A stretch of DNA of 64,000 nt from Knoxdaviesia capensis. Taxonomy: Eukaryota > Ascomycota > Sordariomycetes > Microascales > Gondwanamycetaceae. The position numbers and the translations under genes are program-made. The notes below the pieces were generated by a model, which did not search any database, had not been told where the DNA came from, and worked only from the letters and a program-made list of their open reading frames with translations. The stretch is taken from positions 1,414,144-1,478,143 of the forward strand of contig LNGK01000002.1 in the NCBI GenBank assembly GCA_001510575.1, given 5' to 3'. Numbering within the stretch: the stretch's first letter is position 1; each line of letters opens with the position of its first letter. This document shows, one piece after another, positions 1 through 14,716 of the stretch.

Positions 1-170
1 GGGCGGTAACGTTGGTACAAGGTACTCACACACACACACTCACACACTCAAACCCACGTAGCACGCACGCCGTATCCTGTGTGCGTGCTTGTAAGAGCAG
101 CAACACCGGTCTAGAAGCCCGGTGGAGAGCAGCAGCAAGGCCGAAAGTGAGTGGGTGGAATGTGGAGAGG

Positions 171-190
171 GAGAGAGAGAGAGAGAGAGA
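171..190. repeat. GA dinucleotide microsatellite
   Basis: About ten tandem GA units inside a longer purine-rich stretch of the plus strand. The complementary strand is a CT tract of the type seen in front of fungal transcription starts, so a minus-strand gene could begin to the left of this window; that is inference only. Confidence 0.8.
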
Positions 191-3100
191 CTAGATAATG
201 GAGATATGGGAGGGGGGATGGGGCGAGAGTGGACTTCTTTTTGTGTGGAGTGGTACGAAATCAAGCAACGAAGAGAGAGAAGAAGTGTGTGTATATATGG
301 ATCGCCTGTCTATCGGCACCGGGCCCGGCTTAGGAAGCGCGGGCGGGCGGACTCTGATATTTCTTGAGACAGGTCTCGGGACCGGAGAAGAGAAAAACCA
401 GACAAGGCTCACCGGGTAGAGATGGGGAAGGACAACCACCGTTTGGGAAAGAGAAGGAGCACCAGCAGACCCAAAGAGGACTTGACGGGCTGAATTCCCT
501 TTCAATTGGAGATCTTCGGCTTAAGGAAAACCTTCCTAGCGGTGCAGCACAAGGCTGAGTGGGAGATGGAAAGGAAAGGAGCGGGAAAGGCACCGAAAAA
601 GAAACGAACCAACACAGAGAAAAAAAGTGAGGCAGGGGTGAAAAACAAAAACAGATTTTTTTTTTACCGACTAAAACAGGAACTAGGAAAGGTGAAAGTG
701 CAGGACCAGGGAGGGCGTCGTCCGTCCTTCGTCACACACCGACCAGGGGAAAGAAGCCAGAGAAGAAGAATTCCAAGAAAGCGGCCGTCGATAGGTGTAC
801 AGCGGATCCAGAGAGATAGAGGCAGAGAAACAGCCCCAAACGTGACGTCGGGCCTAGAACCACAGAGAGCGCGAAAATCGAAACGCCGAGGGAAGCCTGG
901 AGAACCGGGCCAGAGAGCGAAGCCCTAAAGGGCTTTTTTACCTTTTTTTGAACTGGCGGGGGAACCTGTGGCGGCCAGACGGTCCTATATCGCTGCGTGG
1001 CTGGGAATGGGGTATTTCCTATTTTTTTTTTTTTTTTCTTCAAAACTTTTTTTAATCAAATTCCTTTTTTCTTTTTAATTTTTTTGGAGGAGGCCGAGGG
1101 AAAAAGCCAACAGAAGGGGTTGTTAGTTAGTGGAAGCTGGCGGGCCTAGCTTGCTGGTAGTACAGGGGTTTTGGTGATGTATGTATCTTTAGGCGGGCCG
1201 GAGATAGTGAAATAAATCACTGGACAGCAGCGAAATGTGACGATCCACTGCAACGATGTTGTAGACTGTGGGGGTAAAATTTGGGGCGGCCGAATGGTAT
1301 TTTCTTCGGGGCGGGCGGGTGTGTGTGTTCTGGGCCAGAGGGCGAGTTAGTCGGTAAAGTCAGTATAAGGGGCCATCCTAGAAAAAGAAAAAAAAAGTGA
1401 AGCCCCGAGTTCTTCCACACGAGCAGAAAGAAAACCGGCCGAGCGCGATTAAGATCTCCGCGAGGGTGACGTACTAATTTCTTCTTTCGTTCTTCGTCTT
1501 GTTCTTCGTCTTGTCCTTTCCCTTCTTGAGACGGGCAAAGAAAAGAAAAGAAAAGAAAATACGTCTCAGTCTCGATGTTGTGCCCAGACCACGCGCGCTT
1601 GTCGGTCAGGCCCGCCCGCGGCAGGTGGCAAAAAATCAAGCAAGCAAGCACCGTAACTCAATTGTGTGTGTGGTGTGGCGTCGGTGGTGGCCGTCTGCAG
1701 ATGGGAGGGGGGCCTCGGTCAAGGGATCTCCAACAACCCCTCCAAGAATGGGAAGCAGCCTGTAAAAGACTCCCTAGGGACGAGTCGAGTCGTCTGCATA
1801 TGCCGTTTGATTAGCTCTGTAAACATATTAGCTCTTTGAACATGTGCTATGATTGACTGTTTCGCCACATGATGTATAGGGCAAGGGGGATATCATGGTT
1901 TCTCCCCCAGCCTTATTATATATATATGCGTGTGTGTGTGTGTGGTACACAGCAAGCCTTGGGGGAACGGGATGGGGTGAGATGCTGCTCAGAATCAACT
2001 GATTAATGCCTGGGGGGAGAGGAAGTCCCGGGCAAACAGCTTGTTGCTTGCTTCCCCGTGGGATATCCCAAGAAAGTCCATCGCAACTGTGCGTGACACG
2101 AAGCCAAAAGGACACACAATATGCTTGCTTCTCTTCCTCCATAAATTTGGCGGAGACACTGAGGTCTAGCATGTGCCGAGAAGCGTTTCTGGCATGTGGG
2201 TAGTGCGTGAAGGTTACAGGTGAACCCTCACCAAAGAAGGCAAGCCTAAAAAAAAAAAAACAACAACCCTGAAGCGAGACCGGAGCAATCTCGTCCGGCT
2301 AAGACGAAAAGTCCGAGCCGCTGCCGGTAAACAGAGTGTGTGAGAGAGAGATTCCGTGTCCATCTTTCTCTCGCGTCTTCTTGTCCTTCTTGTCTATTTC
2401 ATCATCACAGCTTCTCCCCCCGCTCCCCACTTGGTAGCGTCTTTCTTTCTTCTCCTTCTGTCTCCCCCGCTCTCTCCACCCTCCAACAACAGCACACGAG
2501 GCAGACAGTGCAGATTCACATTTCTTCTTGTGTCCCTTCGTCCCTGCTTATCCCGCTCCCCTCCTCCCGGTGTGTGAAACCGGACGGGCCAGGAAGGAAT
2601 AACGGGAACTTGGACCAAGGGAACTAGACAAGAGAGAAAATTTCTGCTCAGGGATGTGCATGTGGTGGTGTGAGGTGGTGGTGTGGGTAGCATGGAAAGA
2701 CGACCAGAAGAATACACATAGTGCAGATAGTTAGTGCTGGGGCGGAAACCTGCGCCAGGAACAGCTAACTAGAACACAAGAGAAGTGTGTAGCCGAAGAA
2801 GCAGAAGACGAAAAGTAAAGGCCGGTCAGAAGCGAAGGGGAGAAAAAGTGGCGCCATATGCACGCTCTAGCTTCTCAGTCCCCTTTGGACTAGAAGAAGG
2901 AAAAAGGAGAAAGAGGCCCGCTAGGGCGGCAGAACACCACCATATCGGACTAAACTTCTTTGGTCTTTGGTGGTCGATGATGGCATGTGTGCTTCTTTTT
3001 TTATTTAAAAAATTTTTTTTTTTTGGGATTTTTGATTTTGTTTTATGCATGCATACTTAGTCTTGTGCATCCACACTACTTCGAACCGCCGGTGAGGGGT

Positions 3101-3537
3101 GAAGGGGAAGACGGAAAAGACCAGACACAGAAGAAAGAAGAAGAACACTTGTGCTTTAAAACTATCTTGTCTGTGTAGGACCGTGATTGTTTGGAGTATA
3201 TGAAGTATATGTGACTCCGATGTACATGGCGGGGGGACGACGGCCTTCACAAGGGACAAACAAAAAAAACGGGCGTGGGAACATGGGACGGGATCTGGAT
3301 CTATGCCAAGGGAGGGAGGAGGGGAAGAGGAAACCGAAGAAGGGGGGGAGGGGGGGGGGGGGGAAGAGAAAGAGTGGATTTGCATTCCATGCCCACTCGT
3401 CTGAACCCACAGACAAACATACACCGACGGTGTAATCAGCGCCGCCGCCGTTTATAGGCTGTTGTCGGGGGAGGGATGGATCGGCCGCAGAACACACACA
3501 GACACACACACACTTTCTCTGTCTCTCTCTCGAGCAC

Positions 3538-3542
<5 letters not shown>

Positions 3543-3596
<54 letters not shown>
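3543..3596. repeat. CA dinucleotide microsatellite
   Basis: About 27 uninterrupted CA units, preceded by shorter imperfect CA and CT stretches (3490-3537) and followed by A-rich sequence. It is translated in several frames as Thr-His or Cys-Val repeats, but none of these is a plausible protein. It should be length-polymorphic between isolates. Confidence 0.95.
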
Positions 3597-3600
<4 letters not shown>

Positions 3601-6600
3601 AAAAGCACAAAAAAAAAGCAAAAAAAGAGGAGAAAATAATGAGGACAACTCACCCGACTGACTGACTGACGACTTCCCGTATACCCGCCACTGACACCCG
3701 AGAAAGGCTGCGGGTTTCCGTTTCGCCGTGGAATCTCGGTAATCGGTCCCCGACAAAGGACTTCTGGAATAAAAAAGATAAAAAATAAAATGAAATGCTG
3801 GGTGGGGCCAACGATGGGTTGTCACCGAGGATGGAAAAGAGAAGAGCGCAACGTGTGAAAAAGTCAAATGATAAGAGACGAAACCTCCTCCTAGAAAGCC
3901 TCCGAGACAGCGGCGGCCAGAGGAACGAGGAAGTGGATAGACAAAGCGGCGGCGACAGCCACTGTATCACCGGGAAGATGTCGACACCGACCAAAGAAGC
4001 AGGCCTGTAAAAAAGAGAAAAAAACAAAAGATGGTGTGCAGGTTGCTCCTCCACTCTCGCTCCCACGGTTTCTTTCTTTTTTGTGGATTTTGTTTTTGTT
4101 TTCGTCTCGTCGCTTATTTTGCTGCTTTCTGGCCTCCGGAAAATACCGTTTGCCGAAGGTACTTGTTCTTTCACCTCTGTTTGCTTAATATGTTAAATGT
4201 CGTTTGCCCGTGATAGATATCACCCTGGCCGGCAATCGTTGTATTGGGGAGTTGAAAATCGATTTGAGTTGCGTCGTCGCACCCGTTGTAACGTATAAGA
4301 AATGTGCCGCGAATCCGCGCCCTACTCGCCGAGATATCTCGTTCGGTGTTAGATAAGCTGGCCAGTTTTTCCTGTTAATGCACCTTCTCCTCAACCGCGG
4401 CTCTCTCCTCCGCTATTCCATCTTCCATCCCCGGTCTGCAAAGTACATCTCGCTTATAGCTGTTTTGCTCTTTTCAACTCTCCGAGTGTGTCTGATGCAA
4501 TGGCCTGGATTCCCTGTTTATACGCCCCGATAGGGAGAGATAGCAAGCAAGGAAGCAGGCCTGGGGTGGGGTCTTCACTGACAGACAGACTCTATGGCTC
4601 GCTCTCTTTTTGCTTTTGCCGCCGCTCTCCATGGGCTAAGAGCAAATTGAAAGACACGACATCACAAGAGGCGACTGTCTAAGAAAGAAAGAAAAAAAAT
4701 ACAACCAGGGTGGGGAAGAGACACGGACTGGAAAGTGCAAAGGCACACACAAACACACACACTAAACACCGACACGGGAGGAGAGACAGAAAGAAGATCC
4801 TCACTCACAAACGTTTTATCAGTGTTGCAGTCTGTTGCAGTGAGTTGGATCGGTCCTGGCCCGGTATAGCAGGATGTTAGAGTAACAGTATAAATGCGAG
4901 ACGGTCTGCTCTGCCAAGAGGCCCTCCAGTTAGTTTCTCCGTGCTTCATGTCAGTGGTAGTCTGTTATTTCTGATAGCACCGAAGCGAAGCAGGTTAAAA
5001 AAAAAGAAAAGTGCTGTGAAAAAAGCACGGGCCGGCTTGACGACTACCTGCAGGAGACTAGACCCGCAGATAGTGATTTCTCGTTCTTTAAAACAGCACA
5101 AAAGAAAACAGAAAAAAAAAGTGAATATTTATAACCAGCTTTCCTGCAGCTTCGCTCAGGCTAAACCAACCACAGCTTGTAGTTAGCAGCATAGGAGAAA
5201 TCCGAGACACACAGGGCACACGCCCACGCAGCACAGCACATGCTGGCGGTGGTGGTGGGTAGACCGAGAAGGGCCTGGTCTCGGTATCCACGATATGGTG
5301 TGTGAGAACCCATCCCCCGATGAGACAAGCGGCGGACCGGGACTTGGAAGACGATGTGAAGCTAGTGTTTCTCCTCCCAAGAGAAAAACTGTTTCGTTTG
5401 AAGAAAAACAGTCTCTAGACTGTCCCCTCTCCCGAAGATCTTCATTCTCTCTTTCTATATATATGAAAACAAAATAAGATCAACGCCAACAATACCCGGT
5501 CACCGGAAAAACTCAATTCCACGAGGTCCCCGGTATAAGACACAAGAAACACCCATCCACACCCACAGGATGACAGAGCAGCACCAGGCGGCAGATGATT
5601 GGATGGGAGGGTTAAAGACAAGAAGGTGGGGAGGGCGGCTGTCTGACCGGGACGGAGCACAAGGAAAGACGAGGTGTAGAGAACAACACCGGGGATGAAC
5701 GGAACGCAAGACACACGCACACGCACACCTTGCTGTTTGCTTGCCCAGTACTATCCACACTGGCGGACGGACAGGATAAAGTCTGGGGCAGGCCATTGGA
5801 GCCAAGCACTTTGATCTGTCGTGACAGAGGGCCCAGTTGGCGGCCTCACGAATAGAAAAAAACGACAAGCGAGCAAACACCGGGTGGAAAATAATCAAAC
5901 AAAAAAAAGATGGGGATGGGTGATAGTCATGTCGTCGTCACAACACACAGACACGCTTGACAACTGGCCCCCTGCAGGAGATGAAAGTTTTCTTCTTCTT
6001 CTATCATTCCCTGCCCCGAACATCGGAGTCGAGAAGATTCTCCCAAACCGAACAAACACTGATTGGAGCCCATTTGAATTTTTCTGGTGTTGGTGGGGGG
6101 TTTTTTCTTGGTTTTTTTTGTGTGCCTGTTAGTCCCTTTTCCACTTGTGAGGAGGGACTCTAGCCACCAAGAGAATAAGAACGGGTGAGAAAGGGTGGGG
6201 TGGCAGATGCTAGAGAAGCGGGCCGTGGTATTCTGGGTAATGTTGTTGACGTCTAAGCCAACGTACAAGTGGCAATGCTCTAATTCTGGATGCAACAGTG
6301 GAATGAGGGCGACTTCGACAAGGGTGCAATGAAGATGGGACTGATTTGTTTTTTTTTTTAAAAAAAAAAGTGACCTGAGGGGGAAGGCGAGGGAAGCGCG
6401 GGCTGCCCGTCAACTCAGCAGCACATCATGGGGAATTTAGCCAGGGCATGTGGTATAGGGTATAGGTTGAGCGGTATGCACAGCATGGGCTCCTAAAAAG
6501 CGAAGTTCACTTTCTATCACCGAGCTTATGCACAGGGGCGGGAGGGTGGGAGGAGGAGAGCAGGGTTAATGACGAAAAAAAAAAAAAACAGAATGCAGGA

Positions 6601-7000
6601 CATTGTCAGGAACGACAGGCTGAAGAAATGAGAATGTGATAGTGTGATATGTAATCTCATTTTCTCTTCTCCTTCCCCATCTCCTCTATGCTAGAGCTCA
6701 CAGCTGTTGGATGGATGGGTTGGGCCACTCGGAGATGTGCGAAGGATATGCATGTGCATGGGAGATATGCAAAGTCTCAGAAGGTCAGAAGAAGGGATGA
6801 GTGATAAAAAGAACTGCACACACACCACCCACTTCTTGAAAAGAAAGAAGAATAATGATAATAAAGGTCATAACAAGGTGTCTGGGTCCTGAAACTTGTG
6901 TGCTTGGTGGCTCGGACAACTCACATCGTACAGCAGCGGTGTTATTTTCTCCATATACTCTACCTTCTGAGCCGGCGGTACTTCATACTTTGGGGAACGG

Positions 7001-10000
7001 ACGGAGAGGGCACAAACTTGGAGGCACAGGGAAACAAGAAGCGAGGGACGGCTGGACAACAACCCACCTGTCGGTATACTCCAGTAAGTAGGATATCTGC
7101 CTGTAAGGCCAAAGAGGAGTATGTGTATTGGGGGGAAGCTAGGTGCAGCTTGTTGGTTGGACTGTAGCCAGTGTTACTATGTTCTGTCGGAAGATGCTTC
7201 GGTGGCACTGTTCTGTTTAGGTATGGTACTGAACCATGGAAATTGAAATGAAAATGACTTTGTCAAAGTCAATGGTGAGAGCCGACAGAGGACCAAAAAA
7301 AAGCAAGAAAAATTTAAATTAAAATAAAAGTATGTGGGGCCGCTGAGAATTTCGGAGGGTCGGAGTGGACAAAGTGTTTGACGAATTTTCGATCCAGATT
7401 GCGGGCGGGGCCCAGTCACTGTGAGTATCACAAGAAAAGAAAAGCTGGGTTAGTGGGTGTCTGTGTGATTGTTGGGCCGTCGCTATCAGAGGCAAATATC
7501 AGGAATGTCGGAGTCGTCGAGCCGCACAACACAGCCCGTCACTTATCGGTCTGGGACACATGTATGTATAAGTGCGTGACTGCGTGTAGGCACGTTACGA
7601 TTCGAGATGTTCATCGCAACGGGGAAGGGAGAGGGTAATCTGTCTGTCTCGGATGCTTGTGCATACACAAGTCGACCTGAGCGCGGGGCCTGCATGCAAC
7701 GAGGAAGAATGAATTGACCACGTTTTACACCAGAATAGCCGGAGGCACTTATCTCCTACTCAATCGGTTGTTGTCTTCAAGCGATCTCGGCCTTGTCCGC
7801 GAAAGAACGCTGAAATCTCTTCTGCTCTTCCTTTTTTTTTTTTCTTCTTCTTTTCTTTTGCACATAGCACCCTGGACGGAGGGACATATCAAAATCAGGA
7901 AAGGCTGGTTGGGTGGGTGGATGCATGCAATGTAGGATGGTGGAGATGGAACAGCGGCTTGTGGAAGAGCGGACAACACAAACATCCAGCATATTTCATT
8001 GACCAGGATTGGGGGAAATGGGGAGACCCGGATAGTCGCTGCTCTTGTGTAGCCGTGCTGCGAGTTTCTCCCGGTCAGAGAAGCTCCAGAACTTGGGCCA
8101 GGCCAACAATGTGGTGGTGCCAAGACCCAGAACAGAGGGAAGAAAAAGTGAGGATTATGCACGCATAGGTGTATGTGGTGCACGGTAGTGTAGTGTATGT
8201 GATAGATGCTAGTGGCTCGGTAACAGCTAAGTGGAATATGTCCTTGTGTACGGGTCACACATAAACACAAAGAGTCATGGAGAGAGATTGCCCGTGAAGG
8301 GAAAATTGAGGAACAGTGTCACTAACCTGCATATAAGAAGCGGGCACACTCACACCACGGCTTTAGATGTAACCCCAGGTTCGATGGCCGGTGAACCGTG
8401 AGGAATAAAGGGACTGATTCGGCAGTGCTGGGAATTTCCTCAAGCGGAAGATGATACAGGTTGTGTGGTGTTGTGTTGAGCGAGGTCTGTCTAGGTAGTT
8501 AGGCTCAAATGATATCAGGTTAGTATTACCCTTCTTGACAAAAAGGGCCAAGGAAGCGTCATGGGAGTCCTGGCAGACGAGGGGAAGGCCTTATCGGACG
8601 GACATGGCTCGTCGATTCTGGGACACCAAAAACGATCAATCACTCCCTACAATAAGCAATTGCCAGGGAATACAGCCACCTCCAAAACAGCAATACAAAA
8701 AAGCTGGTTATCCGGATTGATGTCAACAACATTCAACGAGCCCAAAACGTGGCAGAGAAATGTGTATACGGACAGAAGATCGGTAGACAGACGCCCACAA
8801 ACAACGTGGCACAGACCGACGGTCGGCCAAACGGCCGTTTCGTCATCTTTCCCGTTATCGCTTGTGTCTTCCGTCGCCTTCCCTCTGTCAGACATACTAT
8901 AGCACACAATTTCAATGTTCCCGTCTTGGTAGAGAGCTATGTTGCTTCGGAGATTGTGTGTGTGCATCTCATCCTCTAAACCCACACTGCGGGTGTTGAG
9001 AAGATAAACACCGATGAAAAAAAAAAAAACAATAGGAAACAGGGAAATTCATCGTATCTATACTGTGTGCTGTGGATGCCTGGGTAAACGGGCCATCGTG
9101 TATAGCGGATAACGGATAGACGGGATCCTGATGTTGCAGCCCGCTCCTGGTTCCCGTAAGCCGCCAACCACGGCTTTGTGTGTAGCCGTTTTGTGTGTGA
9201 GTGTGTTGTTTTGAACTTTCCCTCTTCCATCCTGGACTGCCAGGATAGATGGATCATTCCGGGTAGGCCCGAAAGCAACAAGTTCTGTGAAATCTCTGAT
9301 GCTGAAGAGGGGCACATACAAGACCCATGTAGATGTTTTGCAGACAATGTGAGGGGGACAGGGGGATTGTGCGGGTGTTGTAATTTTTTTTAAAAAAGAA
9401 AAAAACAGAAAGCAGAAACAAAAAAGCCGAAGTCTAAGCCTCGTGAAGCGCAGCTTCTGGTCGAGAGGCTGTAGATAGAACCTAATCAAGTCAATCTACT
9501 CACCGGAAATTGCACCCCCAGAATGCAACTCTGGCTCTTCTATCTCACGACAATTCTCGTCACAGATGAAATGGAACAAACCAGAAAAAGCGATTCTGCG
9601 GAACACGATGCCGTACAAACGACCGAGAAATGGATCCGATGCCTTGTGGCCTGAAAAGCGCGGTTTGTGAAAGTCGGTGTTATTGGTTATAAAATCTGCG
9701 GATTGGGTAGTGGTAGGCCGGCTGTTTCTGCTTGTAAAGACAAGGCTGTCCGCGTCGAGGGCCCGTGTATCCGGCACACAGGTAGCACGCAAACGAAGAA
9801 AATAAAACACAAAGACTAATTGATCAGTGGAAGAGGAGAAGCCGCACAACACACGGTCGGCAATGAGAAGGGTCGATTTGTTCCTGTCGGTAATGGTAAT
9901 TTTGCAGAGTGTTGAGGCCGGACCGCGGGCGTATGAACAGGTCCTTGGTATGATGGAAGGTGGGATAGGGTGTGTGCTCGCAACGCAATATTCGGGGGAC

Positions 10001-13000
10001 CGAAAGGGTGAAAGTGAGATACCAAACAGGTAGTCCTGTCTATAGACGAACGAAGAGTCAGCGTTGCTGAAAGATTGTTCTGTCGTCTCGTTGGTGATCA
10101 GGATTCGGGTCGCTGTAATCAATAAGTAGTTGGTAAGGACGACTAACTCTTATGCTGGCTCTCCGACTTTGAAATGACTATGTATCCAGCCGCCAAAATG
10201 ATGAGAGCCTCCTTGACGTGGGATACACTCCCCCAAGCTGATCCGAGCGAAGGTACACGACAAATGATGCAGTAAAAGGGGGAAAAGAAGAGGAATAGCA
10301 CGGGCAACAAAAGATTGAGTTTACAACAAAACAATGAAAACAGTAGATTGATCAATCTCTGCCGGTTACATTTCATCTGCCAAAGATTTGGAAATCCGTG
10401 GGGGGAGATATCGTGCATTATGTACCCACGATATATCGAGAAGGAAAACACACTGGCGAAGAGACGGATGAGGGAGATAGACGCGAAGCAGTACTACCTC
10501 GACATCTCTCTTTTGCAGGCCAAGGTGAATGAGCCTACCTACGTGTCTGAAAGACTAGCCGTCGTCCAAGAGTTCCATTTTCTGGGGTAGGGAATGGAAA
10601 GTCTGGGGAAAAGGCCAGCGCTTTGGTCCATTGCAGCCCAACCGTCACCACCATCCCCGTGATAGGTGAAGCCGATCGGATGCTTACCAGAAAAGGCCAC
10701 GACAGCTGGAAACACGGGAAGAAAACTGATCATTCGGAGAGGGGGTTAGGCACCGTCTTGCCCACCCAACTTATGCAGCCATGCCACTTCTCACCAGCTT
10801 TTCTCCTGAGGCTTAAAGTCTTGCCGGATTCACGGGGGGGTTCATCCCCACGTTTTGAAGCGTGATTCCCACCGAGGTGTCGTTTCTGACTTCAGAAAGC
10901 ATGACAATGGTATGGCAGACCCTCAAGAGACACAAGTATCACAACATGAGTATTCCGAGGATCGGGGTTTGCATCATGTCCGAGGAGAGGGGAGAAGAGA
11001 TGTGTGGTAGTCTCTGGCTGATGCCCAACGCTGGTAATGCCGATGGAAAAAAAAAATGATACAATAATCGGATTTACAAGCCAGCCAGCTCAGCAAGCTA
11101 TAATAGGGTGTGTTGAGGTATATGCATGGACTGATCGAATAGTAGACAGAAGTCGGAAAAGAGGAGAAGCGGAGAGGGGGAGGGGGGGGGGGAGGGTAAG
11201 GAAACAAGTCATAGGCAGTGCTCGGATGCAGGTGCTAGATGTAGAGTACAGCGCCAAATTGGAACATCAGGACACGCGATAGTGTATTGCAGGATGAAGG
11301 CCAGAGGTCACATATTGTCGTGGTGCTGGCCATACAGGTGCCATTGAGGCGGTTCCAGAGAGGCAGACAGGTGGTGTGGGAGAGAGAAAAAAGACCAAAA
11401 AAAAAAAAAAAGAGGAGCTATGCGCGCAACATCAACTGAGGGTATCAAGTGAGGAGAACTACAATCTGGCGGGTTACATGAGGGTCCGAGAGAGAGAAGA
11501 TAATTCGTCGAGACAAAATGGCCTGTGCATGCATCGACATAGAATGCTGTTGTGCAGTATCTGGGGTTCAGCCCCCCCCCCCGGCTCAGGAGAGGGGGGG
11601 TGGGGGGTGGAACAGAATATGATACGGCGGATAGTGAAAGGCCAGCAAACGGATGGGAAATCAAGAATTGGAGACCCGGAAAAGACGGGTGGTGAAATAT
11701 GGAGAGAAGATGAGCAGAGGAAGAAATTTACGGATGAGAGAGGGAGGTGATGTGAGGAGGGAAAATGTGATACTGTCGTATCCTTCAATGGACATTTGTG
11801 CACAAGTTTTCATGGTACGTAGTACGTGTCTACGGAAAGCTATAAGACACCGGTTCTTATATACAAGGAAGGTGACGGAAGATAACGGCAAATGATGAAG
11901 GAAGGTGCCCTGGTCATCTGAAGTCTGTGCCTTCCGTCTCTGATCGCCCAAGTATCGCACCTACCCGGAGAAGTCGCAAACTCGCAATGCAATGATAAAG
12001 GCCAGCTCATTCCCTCGATGTAATGTATGAAGCTATCAAGCTATCAAGCGAAACCCAGTGGGAGAGTGTGAAGGCCACAGTCTGTCAGATAGTGCGGTCC
12101 CTGCACGAAAATTCACACCTCAATCTGATATGCAGAAACAACTTGCTGTTGTTCGCCTGAGCAGGTCAGGTACCTTTTTGCGGCGTCCTGCCAAGAACAA
12201 ACCCCCCTGCTAGCACTGGCCTCTCAGGGCCGTCCCTTCCTTCTGTCCCCCCAGTTTTCCCATCCCCCTCCTTCCTCTCTCTCCGCACCAACCAGAAAGG
12301 AAGGATGCGGTTGCAGATTTGGTTCCTGCCCATCTCTGAGGTTCAGGAGAAAGGGCGAACAGCTCATCAAGGTGAGGGGTCTGTGCATGCATATGAGCAG
12401 ACAAATGAAGCTTGCGACTCGCTGGAGCTCTTCATTGCTTTTTTCTTTCTGCATGCGCGTTGGAACTGTCCCTTCGCCTCTTCGTCTTTCTGCCTCCCCA
12501 TGCCCCCACTTCTGGAACTGGAAGCTCCTTCCCTGCTTGTGGTGTAATCGTAGTCCACCCACCCAGCTATCTGTTCCAACTTGCAAGTCCGTTCCAGGAA
12601 GTCCCGAACCTCAAGCTCTATGTCGTCCATCGTGCCTTCCTCGCTTCGTGCGCTGTTTCCAATATATTGCCAGCCAGTGTTCCCAACAAATTTGGTCCTG
12701 CTCATCACAACGAGGCAGGAGCAAGCCAGTTCTCTCCCCCGATACATGAATAGGGCTTAGTTCAGTTGTGCCCTATATTCACATCTGTCTATGTAATACT
12801 CGCTACATGCATAAAATTGGCTGTGTAAGTCGGCAAGGCCGATGGTTGAGATATTGCTCGTTTCTTGTCTTTTCAACCACGACTCTTCACCAGTCTGTTC
12901 CACCTCTTCCTTTCATTTTCTTTTTCGACATATCCGAGAGACCCCACGATACTACCTCATGTGCATGCATACGCTAAACGCTTGAACAAAACGGCAGAGA

Positions 13001-14600
13001 TAACGACGAGCCGCAGCTAACTTAGTTGGCACTGCTCAAACCCATCCGCTAGTGCGTCTCCCGCCATTCTTTGCTCAGGGGACCGTCTCGCCTTCTCACG
13101 ATGTGCCGTCTCATACCGGGTGGACCATGTTAGGCTTCAACTTGGCTATGTGATGTGAGGATGACTGGCTGTTCTTTTGCTGTTCTCGGCTCTCACCTCA
13201 GTTTTCAATACCGTCGGGCATTCAATCCTGTCCACCTGCGTTGATCTTTGGGTGCGTGGCTGACCTGGACACTCTGGGATATGCGTGTGATCACTGACAT
13301 ATCCAACGAGCTATTCAGTAAGTTGAAAAAAATGGGGAAAAAATCAGTTCCAAATTCCCTCCAGCCTCTCCCATCCGACTCAAAGTGGGTGTGGTGAAGC
13401 AAGGAATGATGAGGGGGGACCTATAATATCGCTGAATCTCATTCCTTCCCCATTATCATGTGCTTGTCGGTTATCTCGCTAACGCAATGCGACCAGAGAA
13501 GAAGAGGAGGACATGAAATAATCACGAAAAAATGGAGAGAGAGATATCCCGTTGGCTCGCTCAGCTCTCAGGATAGACCTGCTTCTTTTCGTCAAGTTCT
13601 TGCGGTAAGCCGGCCCCCGATTTATTCTTTGTGGTTAATGTTTTTTTTTTCAATTTTTTTTTCTTCATGGAACGGTTTTTTCTTGCCAGCGGAACACCTG
13701 GTGTTGTCCCCCAAGGGCCCCAACTCCTCGCTACTCAGTCCAAGTCTTTTATGGGAGGGGGAAAGTCGGACGAACAATGTTACGCCGGCTCACTGCCAAG
13801 GAGAACCTATGCTAACACCCATCCACCGAAAATTGGCCGTATAAGTCAGTGGGAGTAAACGCAGATGGTGTGAACAAGAATACTGACAATGTGACAGTTT
13901 TCATGCAGTAGCGGGCTTGGACACATCCATGATCTATTCCGTTTAAGTCCATTTCGAATACTTGGGGTTTTACTCCTTCTGGTCGCAGTCTACAGCACAT
14001 GATTGCAACCTTCTCCGCATATCGTCCCGATCAAGAATAGTTAGCCTGAGCGGTTCCTCTGCACCTCATGGTGCTTCCTACCAATGAGAACACCGAACAG
14101 GAGCGCGCAAATCTTTCTTCTGGTGTAAGAAGATGAGAAAGCCGCAAAGCCACGTATTCGACAGGGTATGGCTGCCATCACATCGCGGGAAGCTGTTGGC
14201 TTCCATGTTCACATCTTCTTCCCCCGCCCGCCTTGATTCCAGCCACACCTTCATTGTGATACGTGAGTGCCAAAGGACGAGCAAATGTGCGTGTTTCCTG
14301 TCCCCCATTCAATGCACGACAACAGCTTGGAGGCTTGCCAACACAGGAACCTTTTTTCTTATGTGTTAACAAGAGTCCAGGGGGGTTGGGTTGGGAAGCC
14401 GAATTTCGGGTCTGCCATCTTATCTGGTTCCAAGTGGCTGCTGGCTCTGGCTGGATCAATGGTTCAGTTCACTAACAAAAAGCTCGCCCGACCCTAAGAA
14501 ACCCTACCACCATGAATCCATCTGAGGATCCGTCGGCCGTGACAGCCCCAAGTGAGTGACCCCCATCTTACGAAGGCGTGATTATGCAGGAGGACACATG
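7001..14600. other. Gene-free region, part 2
   Basis: No supported gene. The longest open frames (for example about 208 codons on the minus strand at 9496-10122) show no recognisable domain, no GC-rich wobble bias and no fungal splice context. Visible structure is limited to G-rich tracts at about 11171-11200, a C11/G13 hairpin at 11572-11607, and a CT-rich stretch at about 12230-12560. Base composition is mixed rather than AT-rich, which argues against a block of repeat-induced point mutation or a centromere. Confidence 0.65.
11572..11607. repeat. C-run/G-run hairpin
   Basis: Eleven C residues (11572-11582) are followed, after an 11-base spacer, by seven G, one T and six G (11594-11607). 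The two arms can pair as a GC hairpin, and the G arm alone could join a G-quadruplex. No coding role is apparent. Confidence 0.75.
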
Positions 14601-14716
14601 AATGCAGGTGAAAATTTTTGCCCTCCCGCTTGACCTCTAACATAGCTTTCCAACATCTGTTTTCAGACAGGTGCATCAAAGTCGCGACAACGGAACACGA
14701 CAACATGCAGGGCAAC

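Larger units (their letters stand above)
1..7000. other. Gene-free region, part 1: simple-sequence-rich intergenic DNA
   Basis: I find no open reading frame here with the GC-rich wobble use, length or motifs of the genes further right. The plus strand is purine-rich from about 120 to 930 and includes a GA tract at 171-190. A run of 16 T lies at 1022-1037. A CT-rich stretch at about 2340-2560 and another at 4030-4500 resemble fungal leader or promoter pyrimidine tracts, so unannotated non-coding transcripts are possible. A CA array sits at 3543-3596 just right of a G-run near 3345-3362. T11 followed by A10 at 6349-6369 forms a perfect T/A inverted repeat. Confidence 0.7.

Noticed and set aside
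9496..10122. 208-codon frame on the minus strand in the gene desert
   Set aside because: No domain, no wobble-GC bias and no splice context; a frame of this size is expected by chance in 19 kb.
12367..12747. Small minus-strand frame containing MDDIELEVRDFLERTCKLEQIAGW
   Set aside because: The stretch reads like protein, but codon use is not GC-biased, it decays into low-complexity text, and several frames on the other strand are equally open. Not enough to call a gene.
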